A stretch of 64,000 nucleotides of DNA from Paenibacillus sp. NAIST15-1 (GCF_001894745.1 NZ_BBYF01000001.1:124001-188000), one strand, 5' to 3'; positions 26,189-36,071 are shown, numbered from the stretch's first letter. A program made the numbers and translations. Notes: generated from the letters alone by a model not told the origin.

Positions 26189-27103
26189 TTGAGTGAAACA
26201 ATCATTCAAACCGAAGGGTTGACGAAAACATATGGCGACCGCCGAGCAGTCGATCAGCTTCGGCTTACGATTAAACGCGGCGATATATACGGCTTCCTTG
26301 GCCCGAACGGCGCAGGCAAGACAACGACGATCCGCATGCTGCTTGGACTCATTCGCCCTACGAAGGGCAACATTCAAATATTCAACAAGAACTTGCACTC
26401 CCATCGGCTGGAAATCTTGCGCAAGGTCGGATCTCTGGTTGAATATCCATCGTACTATGCTCATCTGACTGGACGGGACAACCTAGAGGCCATACGCAGA
26501 ATTATCGATGTGCCGAAGTCGCGGATCGATGAAGTGCTTGGCATCGTTCGTCTCACAAACGATGCCAATCGCCCAGTTAAGGGGTATTCGCTTGGCATGA
26601 AGCAGCGGCTTGGCATCGCCGCAGCTATGCTGGGCAGTCCAGAGCTGCTCATCTTGGATGAGCCGACCAATGGCCTTGATCCTTCTGGTATTCTGGAAAT
26701 TAGAGAGCTGATTAAGAGCCTTCCCCATCAGCACGGCATTACGGTTCTTGTATCCAGCCATCTATTGAGTGAGATTGAACAGATGGCTACGCGCGTAGGC
26801 ATTATTCAGCATGGACGTATGGTCTTTCAGGATTCCATCAGCGTATTGCAGGATCAGGCGCAGCATCGTATTCGATTCGCGGTCTCGAATCCTGTCAAGG
26901 CAGCGAATCTGCTCGCTGCATCTGGATGTGCTGTAGAGCAGCAGGAAGGAAGCGTCTTGATGAACTACATGCCAGACAGTCAGGTCGCCTCCCTCGTTGA
27001 TCTGCTCGTCCATAACCAACTGTCCGTGTATCGAGTAGAAGAACAGCGGCAGTCGCTGGAAGAGATCTTCCTCTCAATGACTGGAGAGGGGAACAATCGA
27101 TGA
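26189..27103 (+). CDS. ABC transporter ATPase, lantibiotic-immunity/BcrA type
   Basis: 304 residues, cytoplasmic ATPase. Walker A is GPNGAGKTTT (about 38-47), the signature YSLGMKQRLG, and Walker B LLILDEPTNGLDP. In place of the usual Gln-loop it reads SLVEYPSYYAHLTG, with Glu instead of Gln: the E-loop known from LanF immunity ATPases such as NukF. A C-terminal extension of about 80 residues follows the ATPase core. It starts with TTG at 26189, 7 bases after GAGGTGA. It overlaps the next gene by four bases. It should expel a membrane-active peptide together with the two permeases. Confidence 0.9.
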   Translation: MSETIIQTEGLTKTYGDRRAVDQLRLTIKRGDIYGFLGPNGAGKTTTIRMLLGLIRPTKGNIQIFNKNLHSHRLEILRKVGSLVEYPSYYAHLTGRDNLEAIRRIIDVPKSRIDEVLGIVRLTNDANRPVKGYSLGMKQRLGIAAAMLGSPELLILDEPTNGLDPSGILEIRELIKSLPHQHGITVLVSSHLLSEIEQMATRVGIIQHGRMVFQDSISVLQDQAQHRIRFAVSNPVKAANLLAASGCAVEQQEGSVLMNYMPDSQVASLVDLLVHNQLSVYRVEEQRQSLEEIFLSMTGEGNNR

Positions 27104-27813
27104 TCGGGAAGCTGCTGTCATCTGACTTTGTGAAAATACGCCATACATGGATATGGCTGCTCATTGTCCTAGGGCCTGTCGGCGTCATCAGCCTTCAAGC
27201 GATCAATTACAGCTTGCGCTACGACTACCTCGTATCGAAGCTGAAGGATCAAGTATGGATCGGCCTACTCAGCGACATTAAAATACTGGCGGTTCTCGCC
27301 CTATTATTTGGCATTACACTCGTGACATCCTTGATCGCAAGTATCGAGCATCGCCAGCGATCATGGAAGCAGCTGCTTGCCCTTCCCGTGTCTCGATTCA
27401 GTGTATTCTCATCCAAATATATTCTGAGCTTGTTCATGATGTTCACTGCATCGCTGCTGCTTGCTGTCGGATCAGTTCTGCTCGGTCTGCTTCTCGGCTT
27501 CGGTGCGGACATCCCTTGGTCTCTGCTGCTCAAGAACAGCTTCTATCCATTCTTAGCGGCTATGCCCATACTCGCACTGCAGCTATGGTTATCTACCGTT
27601 ATCAGCAACCAAGCCATTCCACTTACTTGCGGAATTCTAGGCACGATCGTATCCGTGTATTCGATTAGAATGCCGGATTGGATGCCGTACAAGTGGCCGC
27701 TGCTTGTAAATGAAGCCAATATTCCAGAGTACTCCGTCATCGCAGGTATCTTGATCGGCTTCGTCGTCTTTCTGTTCAGCCTTGTTCACTTCATTAGAAG
27801 GGATGTGGATTGA
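27100..27813 (+). CDS. ABC-2 type permease (LanE/LanG-like), first subunit
   Basis: 237 residues with six predicted helices and no soluble domain, as in LanE/LanG/MutE immunity permeases. It opens MIGKLLSSDFVKIRHTWIWLL, with a cytoplasmic amphipathic start before helix 1; the motif EHRQRSWKQLLALPVSR after helix 2 is typical. Its ATG overlaps the ATPase stop codon (ATGA). It forms a heteromeric channel with the following gene, which is recognisably similar in pattern. Confidence 0.88.
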   Translation: MIGKLLSSDFVKIRHTWIWLLIVLGPVGVISLQAINYSLRYDYLVSKLKDQVWIGLLSDIKILAVLALLFGITLVTSLIASIEHRQRSWKQLLALPVSRFSVFSSKYILSLFMMFTASLLLAVGSVLLGLLLGFGADIPWSLLLKNSFYPFLAAMPILALQLWLSTVISNQAIPLTCGILGTIVSVYSIRMPDWMPYKWPLLVNEANIPEYSVIAGILIGFVVFLFSLVHFIRRDVD

Positions 27814-28546
27814 TGTGGCAACATGGCTGCGATTATTTCAATCTGAACGTTTAAAGTTGGGCAAGTCCCATATTGGACTGCTTACTCTGATCAGTCCTCT
27901 GCTGGCCATGCTCGTCGGCCTATTCATTTCTGAGCAGCAGCCGCCCGAAATCCAGTGGCTCTATTTATGGTCGACGATGTCAATCGCGCACGCGATGTTG
28001 TTCTTACCGCTGTTGGCTGGTGTGTTCTCTGCATTTATATGCCGGTACGAGCACGCGGGAGGCGGTTGGAAACAAATGCTTTCCTTGCCTGTGTCCCGCT
28101 CCAGCCTATACTTGGCGAAATTCGCCCATGTTACACTGCTGCTGGGACTAACACAAGTACTGTTCCTGCTAGGTGCAATTGCTGTCGGCTTATTAAAAGG
28201 ATATACAGCACCTATCCCTTGGACTGAACTTCTGAGAGCCTTCTCCAATGGCTGGCTGGCTACATTGCCTGTTGCCGCGCTTCAGCTGTTCGTGTCCGTA
28301 TCATGGTCAAGCTTCGCGGCTCCGCTTGCTATTAACGTGATGCTGACACTGCCGAATATGCTCATCGTCAATTCGGAAAAGTACGGCCCCTGGTATCCTT
28401 GGGCACAGCCTGCACTCGCGATGAACGGCGTGGAGAAATACGGGGCATTCAATGTCTCGCTCGGCACTCTTTTGTTCGTCATTGTCGGTGGATTCCTGCT
28501 CTTTCTACTTTGTGGTCTTATTTATTTCAACCGCAGAGACATGTAG
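27803..28546 (+). CDS. ABC-2 type permease (LanE/LanG-like), second subunit
   Basis: About 247 residues with six helices. Like its neighbour it carries an EHAGGGWKQMLSLPVSR motif after helix 2, which argues for duplication of an ancestral permease. The start is uncertain: ATG at 27803 overlaps the previous gene by 11 bases with AGAAGGG touching it, GTG at 27815 has better spacing, and the frame is open back to 27782. It completes an ATPase-permease-permease set (FEG layout) directed by the upstream two-component system. Confidence 0.86.
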   Translation: MWIDVATWLRLFQSERLKLGKSHIGLLTLISPLLAMLVGLFISEQQPPEIQWLYLWSTMSIAHAMLFLPLLAGVFSAFICRYEHAGGGWKQMLSLPVSRSSLYLAKFAHVTLLLGLTQVLFLLGAIAVGLLKGYTAPIPWTELLRAFSNGWLATLPVAALQLFVSVSWSSFAAPLAINVMLTLPNMLIVNSEKYGPWYPWAQPALAMNGVEKYGAFNVSLGTLLFVIVGGFLLFLLCGLIYFNRRDM

Positions 28547-28586
28547 CTTTATGAGGATATCCTGCTTCTTGTAAAGACGTAGAAAA

Positions 28587-28624
28587 AAGAGGCAGATAGA
28601 CATCATTGTCTAGTCTGCCTCTTT
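28587..28624. terminator. Bidirectional terminator
   Basis: Perfect 11-bp stem AAAGAGGCAGA/TCTGCCTCTTT with a 16-base loop; A-tract before and CTTTCC after. It separates the permease gene from the converging DUF2167 gene. Confidence 0.85.
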
Positions 28625-28656
28625 CCATATAGGATACGATCCTGTTCATTTTGAAT

Positions 28657-29604
28657 TTATGACATTGGCGGCTGTTGAGATGGAGGCTGCTGCGAGGACT
28701 GCTGAGTAGCCGATTGTTCATCACCTGCGGCAGATTGCACGTCCTCTTCTTCCTGCTCCTTGTTGCGCTTCTTGCCTGTTAAGAGCTTCCACAAGCCTGC
28801 AATGACAGCCACAATAACGATCCAGAACTTTTTGAACAAGCCGAGCGCCAATGCGATTAATCCAACTTTTTTGGCAACGGCAACACCCGCTCCGCCAAGG
28901 ATAAGTCCAGCCAAGCCGTACTCCGCCACCTTGTCCGTCGATTCATTGAAATCCTCATAGCGCTTGCCTTCTTTGATTTTTAGTGTAGACAAGACCAAAT
29001 CATTCATTTCCTTGCGCGATGCTTCTACTTTTTTGGGATCACAAACCAAGATCGCCGACACATAACCCTCTCGCGTCAATATACGCTCGTTATAATTGAC
29101 CATTGAAGCATTGTCTTTGTCATGCAGTAATAGCGACCATACAACTCTACGTGCCGTTTCATCATATTTAGGCGCTACGTCCCAACCATCCACGAATAGA
29201 TGATTTTCAGGGGTCATTTCTTTGTTTGCTTCTTCTTGACCGTCTTTGTAACTTTGCAGCAGTTCATCTGCATCGATCTCATTTTTATCGCTATCTTTGA
29301 TATGTCCGGAATCGGTGTACTCAAAATACAAAAACCAGCGCCCGTCTTCTGGTATAACCGTACCGATTTCGGAGCCGGAAGGTTTGCCGCCATTTCTCGT
29401 AATCATGGCTTTCGTTTCCGTGCCATTTATGTATTCCATTCCTTTTTTCAAAGTCACGGTCGCAATGCCTTGATCAAGCTCTACCGCCTGTCCCGCCCCG
29501 ACAGTGTAGTTCGCAGTACCCTCAGCATGTGCAGGCATCGATCCTGTCATAAGAAGTGCAGCACACCCCATTATGACGGCTGTTTTTTTGAACCATTTCA
29601 TCAC
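28657..29604 (-). CDS. DUF2167 membrane protein
   Basis: 315 residues with a signal peptide (cleavage after AHA), an outside domain of about 210 residues, two adjacent hydrophobic segments (roughly 230-275: GLILGGAGVAVAKKVG and FWIVIVAVIAGLW), and a cytoplasmic Gln/Ser/Pro-rich tail. The stretch NHLFVDGWDVAPKYDE with WSLLLHDKD is characteristic of DUF2167. The function is unknown in the family. It stands alone between terminators. A GGAGGTAAAAG site precedes the ATG. Confidence 0.86.
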   Translation of the reverse strand: MMKWFKKTAVIMGCAALLMTGSMPAHAEGTANYTVGAGQAVELDQGIATVTLKKGMEYINGTETKAMITRNGGKPSGSEIGTVIPEDGRWFLYFEYTDSGHIKDSDKNEIDADELLQSYKDGQEEANKEMTPENHLFVDGWDVAPKYDETARRVVWSLLLHDKDNASMVNYNERILTREGYVSAILVCDPKKVEASRKEMNDLVLSTLKIKEGKRYEDFNESTDKVAEYGLAGLILGGAGVAVAKKVGLIALALGLFKKFWIVIVAVIAGLWKLLTGKKRNKEQEEEDVQSAAGDEQSATQQSSQQPPSQQPPMS

Positions 29605-29819
29605 AATCTTTTACCTCCTAGAATATCTCTCTATTTTTCTCTCGACAAACTATACCGGAAGAAGGAATGTATGAAAATAAGTACATATGCCCACATTTTG
29701 ATTATACAAAGTGACAAACCGTAATTTTCTTGAGACTTTTGGTATGTTTTTCATTTCCAGATCCTACCCCATCCTATTTTATTTTTGCTGATAGGACTAG
29801 ACGAGAAGAGATAAAAAAA

Positions 29820-29848
29820 GCAATCTTAGGTCTAATACCTAAGATTGC
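29820..29848 (-). terminator. Terminator after the B12-binding radical SAM gene
   Basis: Perfect 11-bp stem GCAATCTTAGG/CCTAAGATTGC with a 7-base loop and seven T residues on the minus strand (29813-29819). Confidence 0.9.
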
Positions 29849-29858
29849 TACTAAAGTC

Positions 29859-31667
29859 CTATTCAACAATAACCATCATGGATTGGTTCACCGTAAACAG
29901 CAACGGTTTTTCATCATCTGTCTGCTGATACAAGAAAATGCCGTACACTTCATCTGCTAACCCCTCGTCGGTTGTCTCGAAACCATGTTCCGTATGTTGG
30001 GACATTCCGAGTGAACGGCTGCGAACAACTGCCTCTAGCGGGATCATCTCTACAACAGCGTGCTTATGCAGCTCCTTCTCCGAAAGACCTAGAGCTGCGA
30101 ATTGCTCAGACACAAGCTCAGCCTGTACTGCCGCCCATTGCAGAACGCGCGAAGCCTCCTCTTTCTGAAGCTGTCTGTTCCACCATACTTTGCGCGGCTT
30201 ATACTTATGGTTCATGAAGTAGTCGAGCTTCATTAACCCCAATGCCACATGCGGCTTTTTGAGTCCGTGCGCGGTTAAAAAGGCATGCAATCTTACGAAC
30301 AAATCCTCTAATTGATGTCCAATCTTCTGCCAGCCATTTGCTTCCCAGAAGTCGCCGAATGCTTGGAAGAAATCAAACGGTGAGTCGAATTCGATATGCA
30401 TCAAATACTCCATCGTCCGATCCATGCGATGTGCGTTCCAGTACTTTTCCAGTACGTCTTCCAAACGTTTCAATCGCACGACATCACGGAACGGAAGCGC
30501 ATCATTCGACAGCATTTCGTATGGTGCATGATCCATGAAGACATAGCCGTACTTCTCAGCATCCAGACGAAGTCCTGTACCACGCAGCATCTTCAAGAAT
30601 CCGAGCTGCAATTCCTCCGGACGCAGTGCAAATACATCGTTGAATGTCTTGCGGAATGTATCGTAATCCTCAAGCGGCAGCCCTGCAATCAGATCCAAGT
30701 GCTGATCGATCTTGCCGCTGTCCTTCACCTTCATTACGGTTCGGGTCAGCTTCGTGAAGTTCTGGCGCCGCTTCACAAGCTCATTCGTTGGATCGTTCGT
30801 CGATTGGACGCCGATCTCAAAGCGGAATACGCCGGGTGGTGCATGCTCAGCCAAGTAATCAAGCACCTCTGGGCGCATAATGTCCGCCGTGATCTCAAAT
30901 TGGAATACACAGCCGCGATGGTTCTCAATGAGGAACTGGAACATCTCCATTGCGTAATCACGCTTGATGTTGAACGTCCGATCGACGAACTTAATGAGCT
31001 TCGCCCCATTGTCGATCAAGTACAAGATGTCCGCCTTCGTGCGTTCAATATCGAAATAGCGAACGCCAACCTCGATACTGGATAAGCAAAATTGGCAGCT
31101 GAACGGACAGCCGCGGCTTGTCTCGAAATAGACAACACGCTTGCCGAGGCTCGGAATATCCTCCGCAAAGCGGTGGGGGGATGGAATTTCATTCAAGTCC
31201 AGCTTCGGGCGGGGCGGATTGATAACAACCTCGCCCTGCTTGTTCCGATACGCCACCCCGAATACGAAATGATATTTCCCTTCGCCTTCGATCTCCCGCA
31301 GCAAATGAAGCAGCGTCTCTTCTCCCTCACCCATGACGATGAAGTCAACATCCGACAGCCGCTCCATCCATTCCTTCGTGTCATAGGACACCTCGGGGCC
31401 GCCAAGTACGATGCGAATCTCCGGCCGCACCTTGCGCAGCATGTTGACGACCTTAATCGTTTCCTCAATGTTCCATATATAACAGGAGAACCCGATCACA
31501 TCCGGCTCTCGCTGATACAGATCCGAGACGATATTCATCACCGGATCCTTAATTGTATATTCGGCAATGTCGACATCGAACTCGCCTTCACAATGCGCCT
31601 TCAAGCAGCGTATCGCCAGCGAGGTATGAATATATTTAGCATTTAATGTTGCAAGTACGACTTTCAT
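29859..31667 (-). CDS. B12-binding domain radical SAM protein (DUF4080 type)
   Basis: 602 residues in three parts. A cobalamin-binding domain (about 1-140) starts MKVVLATLNAKYIHTSLAIR. A radical SAM barrel (170-390) has cysteines in ETSRGCPFSCQFCLS. The C-terminal part (about 400-600) is of DUF4080 type. Such enzymes use B12 and a 4Fe-4S cluster for methylations or rearrangements on unactivated carbon; this subgroup has no known reaction. GAGAGGAAGG precedes the ATG. It is a single-gene unit with its own strong terminator. No RiPP precursor or natural-product gene is next to it. Confidence 0.9.
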   Translation of the reverse strand: MKVVLATLNAKYIHTSLAIRCLKAHCEGEFDVDIAEYTIKDPVMNIVSDLYQREPDVIGFSCYIWNIEETIKVVNMLRKVRPEIRIVLGGPEVSYDTKEWMERLSDVDFIVMGEGEETLLHLLREIEGEGKYHFVFGVAYRNKQGEVVINPPRPKLDLNEIPSPHRFAEDIPSLGKRVVYFETSRGCPFSCQFCLSSIEVGVRYFDIERTKADILYLIDNGAKLIKFVDRTFNIKRDYAMEMFQFLIENHRGCVFQFEITADIMRPEVLDYLAEHAPPGVFRFEIGVQSTNDPTNELVKRRQNFTKLTRTVMKVKDSGKIDQHLDLIAGLPLEDYDTFRKTFNDVFALRPEELQLGFLKMLRGTGLRLDAEKYGYVFMDHAPYEMLSNDALPFRDVVRLKRLEDVLEKYWNAHRMDRTMEYLMHIEFDSPFDFFQAFGDFWEANGWQKIGHQLEDLFVRLHAFLTAHGLKKPHVALGLMKLDYFMNHKYKPRKVWWNRQLQKEEASRVLQWAAVQAELVSEQFAALGLSEKELHKHAVVEMIPLEAVVRSRSLGMSQHTEHGFETTDEGLADEVYGIFLYQQTDDEKPLLFTVNQSMMVIVE

Positions 31668-31787
31668 CTAAACCTTCCTCTCATCAGACACTACCTTAAA
31701 GTGACCAAGCTGCTCGATCAGCCTCTACCATTATAACCAAAGTAAAGGCAGATCTCGACATGCATCCAAGAAACCACCTTGAACAGA

Positions 31788-31813
31788 AAAGCAAGCTGCG
31801 GGCAGCTTGCTTT
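31788..31813 (-). terminator. Terminator after the DUF5680 gene
   Basis: Perfect 12-bp inverted repeat AAAGCAAGCTGC/GCAGCTTGCTTT; a T-run follows on the minus strand. Confidence 0.75.
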
Positions 31814-31841
31814 ATTCTGTGTCAATGCAATCGAAAACGGA

Positions 31842-32318
31842 TTATTGAATCATGCCGCCACTATAGCGCAGCTCGTAAACGCTATGATCTCCCTTGAAGA
31901 TAAGCTCCTTGCCAGAAAACTCACGCAGTGATCCTGCAAACTCATTCTGGTATTGATAAGGTTCACGCTTATATAGACTAGGGCCACGGAATAACGATGC
32001 AGCATCCACCAATCGTAACGCTTCCCGCAGAAACTCATAAATCGATCGAGTATCATCTGTATCTGCATCAGAAACGACAGTACCACCTGAATATACCATC
32101 GACCATATCGGACGATTCTTGTATTCGACGATCTCTTGCCCTGCGAAAAAGGCTGAGCCAAAGTAAATATCCCGATATACGTAGTCTCCACTGCGGTATT
32201 CCAACTGCACGGAGCCAGGTAATATCGGTTGGACAGATGTGTTATTGTCCGCTGCAGCATACGTGCGTTGCTTCGCATCTACTAAAAAGTTCGCAAGCTC
32301 TTGATCATTACTCAACAT
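31842..32318 (-). CDS. DUF5680 domain protein
   Basis: 158 residues, no signal or membrane segment. The sequence pattern GSVQLEYRSGDYVYRDIYFG, WSMVYSGG and the final YELRYSGGMIQ match DUF5680, a domain often fused to helix-turn-helix modules; here it stands alone. Function unknown. GAAGAGGT lies 5 bases before the ATG. Confidence 0.78.
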   Translation of the reverse strand: MLSNDQELANFLVDAKQRTYAAADNNTSVQPILPGSVQLEYRSGDYVYRDIYFGSAFFAGQEIVEYKNRPIWSMVYSGGTVVSDADTDDTRSIYEFLREALRLVDAASLFRGPSLYKREPYQYQNEFAGSLREFSGKELIFKGDHSVYELRYSGGMIQ

Positions 32319-32418
32319 CGTGTACCTCTTCTCTGTTTTTCAAATCAACCTAAGCAAGATTAAGGCTCCGCTACATTACAAGAGATACTCCTTATCGTAG
32401 TGATACGGATCTATCCAT

Positions 32419-32784
32419 TTATGCAATCGGTGTACCGTTCGGAATGATTTCGTCAGTATTTAGTAAAACAACATCGCCTTCTCCAGGCACACCACCCAAT
32501 ACAAGCACTTCAGAGTCGAAGCCAGCGATACGGCGCGGCGGGAAATTCACGATAGCAACAACCTGTCTTCCTACCAGCTTGTCCGGCGTATACCGAGCTG
32601 TGATCTGTGCACTTGATCGCTTCGTGCCGAGCGGCCCGAAATCGATTGACAGCTTAATCGCGGGCCTGCGTGCCTTCTCGAACGGTTCTGCCTCCACAAT
32701 CGTTCCAACACGTATATCGAGTTTCATAAAGTCCTGAATGCTTGCTTCATCTTTGATTCGTTCCAGATTCAATTCGTGCATCAT
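32419..32784 (-). CDS. csaA: CsaA-type chaperone / tRNA-binding protein
   Basis: 121 residues of the CsaA family: an OB fold of the tRNA-binding type. [24 protein letters not shown] followed by [34 protein letters not shown] is diagnostic. In Bacillus CsaA acts as a secretion-related chaperone that binds SecA and preproteins. AAGGAG lies 7 bases before the first of two adjacent ATGs. The family is normally about 110 residues; this one has a slightly longer N-terminus. Confidence 0.93.
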   Translation of the reverse strand: MMHELNLERIKDEASIQDFMKLDIRVGTIVEAEPFEKARRPAIKLSIDFGPLGTKRSSAQITARYTPDKLVGRQVVAIVNFPPRRIAGFDSEVLVLGGVPGEGDVVLLNTDEIIPNGTPIA

Positions 32785-32954
32785 GCCTCAGCTCCTTATA
32801 CACGCTATTCATCGCATCAATGTTTGTGTCCGTTCTTCAAGACTTCCTATCTTCCTAATCTATCTTCATATCTGCTCTTGTATTTGTCCTCGCATGTCCA
32901 TATACGCCACTCGTTACATCGCTTCTTACCATTCATCTTCATTAGCCCCAAGAT

Positions 32955-34772
32955 CTATTCCATATCGTAGCGACCTGCTTCTTCTTCCCGCTGCTGGAAA
33001 AATTCAAGGAACGGCATGCCGAACTGCTTCAGCTTCGCTTCCCCGACCCCTTTAATACGGAGCATGCCCGCTTCGGTCGTCGGCTGCAACTCCGCCAATT
33101 CCCGCAGCGTGCTGTCATTAAACACAATGTAAGGCGGTACTCCAGCCTGGCTTGCCAATTCGCGCCGAATGAGACGCAGCTGCTCAAATATCGTCTCATC
33201 AATGGCAGTGCCCGCCTTCGGTTTCAACGACTTCGCAACCCGCTGTTCAACGGTTCGCTTGCCCTTCAATACATCCGCTGCCAGCGGCAACAGCCGCACG
33301 ACCGGATACTGCCCTTCGCTAAGCTGCAAGTACCCCTCGGCAATAAGAACATAGATGAGATCCGAAATTTCCTTCTCCGCCAAATGCCGCATTTCGCCAT
33401 GCGTAGACAACTTCTCAAATCCGTACTGCATGACCTTCTTGTTGCGCGATCCCTTCAGTACGGAAGCGACCATAGATACGCCGAATCGCTCACGCATCCG
33501 GTAAATGCAGGAGAAGATTTTCTGCGCTTCAATCGTGATATCAATCGACTCACGCTCGTCCTTGCAATTTCCGCATACGCCGCATGGCTGCTCTCCATCT
33601 TCTCCAAAATAACGAACCATATAATTTTGCAGACAGCCGGTCGTATAGCAATAATCGATCATGACTTGCAGCTTCTTATATTCATGCGCCTTCCGTTCTG
33701 GAGTCGCCTCGCTTTGTTCGATGAAGAACTTCTGCGTCAATATATCCTGCGGATGGAACAATAGCACGCATTCGCTCGGCTCACTATCGCGTCCCGCGCG
33801 TCCTGCCTCCTGCACATAGGCTTCCATATGCTTCGGCATGTTGTAATGCAGCACATACCGCACGTTGGACTTGTCGATGCCCATGCCGAACGCGTTCGTC
33901 GCTGCAATGACACGCACATCATCATAGAGGAAGGCTTCCTGCATTTTCGCCCGCTCCTCATCTTCGAGTCCAGCATGATAGCGGCCAGCAGCTATTCCTG
34001 CACGTCTCAGCATGTCATAGATGTCCTCGACTTCCTTCCGTGTCGACGCATAAATAATGCCCGATTCGCTCGACCGCTGCCGGACATAATCAAGCGTGAA
34101 CGCCTTCCGCTCCTCGCCGCGCAGCACCGTAAACGACAAGTTATCCCGCTTGAATCCCGTAACGACAAGTTCGGGTTCCAGCAGTTCCAAGGAATGAATA
34201 AGATCCTCCGTTACTTCCGGCGTCGCGGTTGCGGTAAATGCCGCCACAATCGGACGCTCGCGGCCACTCTGCACAAGTTCCTGAATGAAAGGTGCGATTG
34301 TCCGATAGCTTGGACGAAAATCATGTCCCCATTGTGAGACGCAGTGGGCTTCGTCTACCGCAACCATCGATATCGGAATGGATTTCGCGCGTTCCCGGAA
34401 CCATTCTGTATCTAACCGCTCCGGCGCTACATAGAGCAGCTTAATGCGTCCTTCCTGCGCCTGCCACATGAGACGGCCCGCTTCCCCCATCTCAAGCGTG
34501 CTATTGATGAATCCAGCCTTGACCCCCAAGCTGTGCAGCGCATCCACCTGATCCTTCATTAATGAAATAAGCGGCGAAATCACCAGCGTTACCCCAGGCA
34601 GCAGCATCGCTGGAATCTGATAACAAATTGACTTTCCCCCGCCGGTAGGCATAATCCCCACCGTGTCCTTGCCTTTGGCAAGATGTTCAATAATTTTCCG
34701 TTGTCCATCGCGGAAGCCATCGTAGCCATATACTCGCTGCAATGCGCTTCGCGCTTGGTCCATTGTAAACAT
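32955..34772 (-). CDS. recQ: ATP-dependent DNA helicase RecQ
   Basis: 605 residues from the ATG at 34772, which AAGGAG precedes by 9 bases; the frame extends to 34829, but those 19 residues are not part of the family. Order: helicase core with MPTGGGKSICYQIP (Walker A), VDEAHCVSQWGHDFR (motif II) and EAGRAGRD (motif VI); zinc-binding region with CLQNYMVRYFG and CGVCGNCKDE; RQC winged helix; HRDC domain near the C-terminus (LRLIRRELASQAGVPPY). It unwinds DNA 3'-5' in recombination repair and fork restart. The length fits full bacterial RecQ. Confidence 0.95.
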   Translation of the reverse strand: MFTMDQARSALQRVYGYDGFRDGQRKIIEHLAKGKDTVGIMPTGGGKSICYQIPAMLLPGVTLVISPLISLMKDQVDALHSLGVKAGFINSTLEMGEAGRLMWQAQEGRIKLLYVAPERLDTEWFRERAKSIPISMVAVDEAHCVSQWGHDFRPSYRTIAPFIQELVQSGRERPIVAAFTATATPEVTEDLIHSLELLEPELVVTGFKRDNLSFTVLRGEERKAFTLDYVRQRSSESGIIYASTRKEVEDIYDMLRRAGIAAGRYHAGLEDEERAKMQEAFLYDDVRVIAATNAFGMGIDKSNVRYVLHYNMPKHMEAYVQEAGRAGRDSEPSECVLLFHPQDILTQKFFIEQSEATPERKAHEYKKLQVMIDYCYTTGCLQNYMVRYFGEDGEQPCGVCGNCKDERESIDITIEAQKIFSCIYRMRERFGVSMVASVLKGSRNKKVMQYGFEKLSTHGEMRHLAEKEISDLIYVLIAEGYLQLSEGQYPVVRLLPLAADVLKGKRTVEQRVAKSLKPKAGTAIDETIFEQLRLIRRELASQAGVPPYIVFNDSTLRELAELQPTTEAGMLRIKGVGEAKLKQFGMPFLEFFQQREEEAGRYDME

Positions 34773-35042
34773 GTGCGTAGACTCCTTTTCCCCGTTCCCT
34801 TGCGGCAACCCGTTGTTCCTGTCCTTCATTATAACATGGGCTTTTCCTATGAGGTAATAGCTTCCACTTCACGGTTACCTGCCCATATGTACGCCGTTTC
34901 GCCTATTCTGAATAGAATCTGCCCGAACTTTCTGCTATAGTGATAGCATTCCATAGAACATGTCCTACAGCGCGCCATCAGCGCCATCTATGAAGCGCAC
35001 TGTTCTGTATAGAGTTGTCACTCAATCAAGGAGGTCTTACGA

Positions 35043-36071
35043 ATGCGTAAGCGAGAGAACCATAAACCGAGAAAAGGCCCGCAGAAGAATCAACCGGCGA
35101 AAGCTTACCAATCCGCCAAACCAGTCAAACCAACTAAGCCAACTAAACCGACCCATCATACACCACCGAAGGCTCGCGAATATACGGTTCAGGAACCGGC
35201 CGAATTGCTCAGCTTCTTATTAAATACGGTGGAAAATATGGGGCGAAACTCCATCAAATCCGCACTTGCCCGCGGTCAAATTTCTGTCAACGGACAAGCC
35301 GTAACAGCCTACAATTATCCGCTTCAGCCTGGACAAGTTGTAACCTTGTCGAAGGAGAAAATCGTTGAAGCTCCTCCATTTGTAGGTTTGTCGATACTGC
35401 ATGAGGATGAAGATATCATCGTCATCAACAAGGAAGCCGGTCTGTTGTCTATTGCCTCCGAGCAAGAGAAGGAATTGACTGCCTACCACCAGCTGACGAC
35501 GCATGTCCGCTTGCAGCATCCGAGCAACCGGATATTTGTCGTACATCGTCTCGATCGGGATACGTCCGGCGTCATGATGTTCGCTAAGAAGGAAGACATC
35601 AAGCAGCAACTGCAAAATAATTGGAAAGAAATCGTACAGGAACGATCCTATGTTGCGCTAGTTGAAGGCAAGGTTCGCCAGCCTCAAGGTACAATTTCCT
35701 CCTGGCTGAAGGAAATGAAAACATTAAAAATGTATTCCAGTCCGTATCAGAACGATGGCCAGCATGCGGTTACGCACTATAAAACACTGGAAGCCAACAG
35801 CGCTTACTCCCTGCTGGAGGTTCATCTTGAAACAGGGCGCAAAAATCAGATTCGCGTTCACATGGAGGATCTCGGTCATCCGATCGTAGGTGACAAGAAG
35901 TACGGCGCCAAATCAAGAGGATTGGGACGACTAGGTCTGCATGCACGCATCCTGGCATTCACTCATCCAACTTCAGGCAAGCCAATGCGATTCGATACAG
36001 GCATTCCGAAGCCATTTACCCGCTTATTGCAGCAAGACGGATCTGCTCCAATCAGAAAAGATCGCCGCTAA
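35043..36071 (+). CDS. RluA-family pseudouridine synthase
   Basis: 342 residues. A basic Lys/Pro-rich tail (1-45) precedes an S4 RNA-binding domain (about 55-105: GRNSIKSALARGQISVNG) and the catalytic domain, where HRLDRDTSGVMMF carries the catalytic Asp. HAVTHYKTLE and TGRKNQIRVHMEDLGHPIVGD follow as family motifs. It isomerises specific uridines in rRNA or tRNA; the target cannot be assigned. GGAGG lies about 9 bases before the ATG. A strong terminator follows, so it is monocistronic. Confidence 0.92.
   Translation: MRKRENHKPRKGPQKNQPAKAYQSAKPVKPTKPTKPTHHTPPKAREYTVQEPAELLSFLLNTVENMGRNSIKSALARGQISVNGQAVTAYNYPLQPGQVVTLSKEKIVEAPPFVGLSILHEDEDIIVINKEAGLLSIASEQEKELTAYHQLTTHVRLQHPSNRIFVVHRLDRDTSGVMMFAKKEDIKQQLQNNWKEIVQERSYVALVEGKVRQPQGTISSWLKEMKTLKMYSSPYQNDGQHAVTHYKTLEANSAYSLLEVHLETGRKNQIRVHMEDLGHPIVGDKKYGAKSRGLGRLGLHARILAFTHPTSGKPMRFDTGIPKPFTRLLQQDGSAPIRKDRR

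Noticed and set aside
30396-31085. 229-residue plus-strand open frame
   Set aside because: It lies entirely antisense to the well-supported B12-binding radical SAM gene, has no ribosome site and no family-like composition.
29859-31667. RiPP cluster around the B12-binding radical SAM protein
   Set aside because: No precursor-like small gene, leader peptidase or exporter adjoins it, and it has its own terminator.
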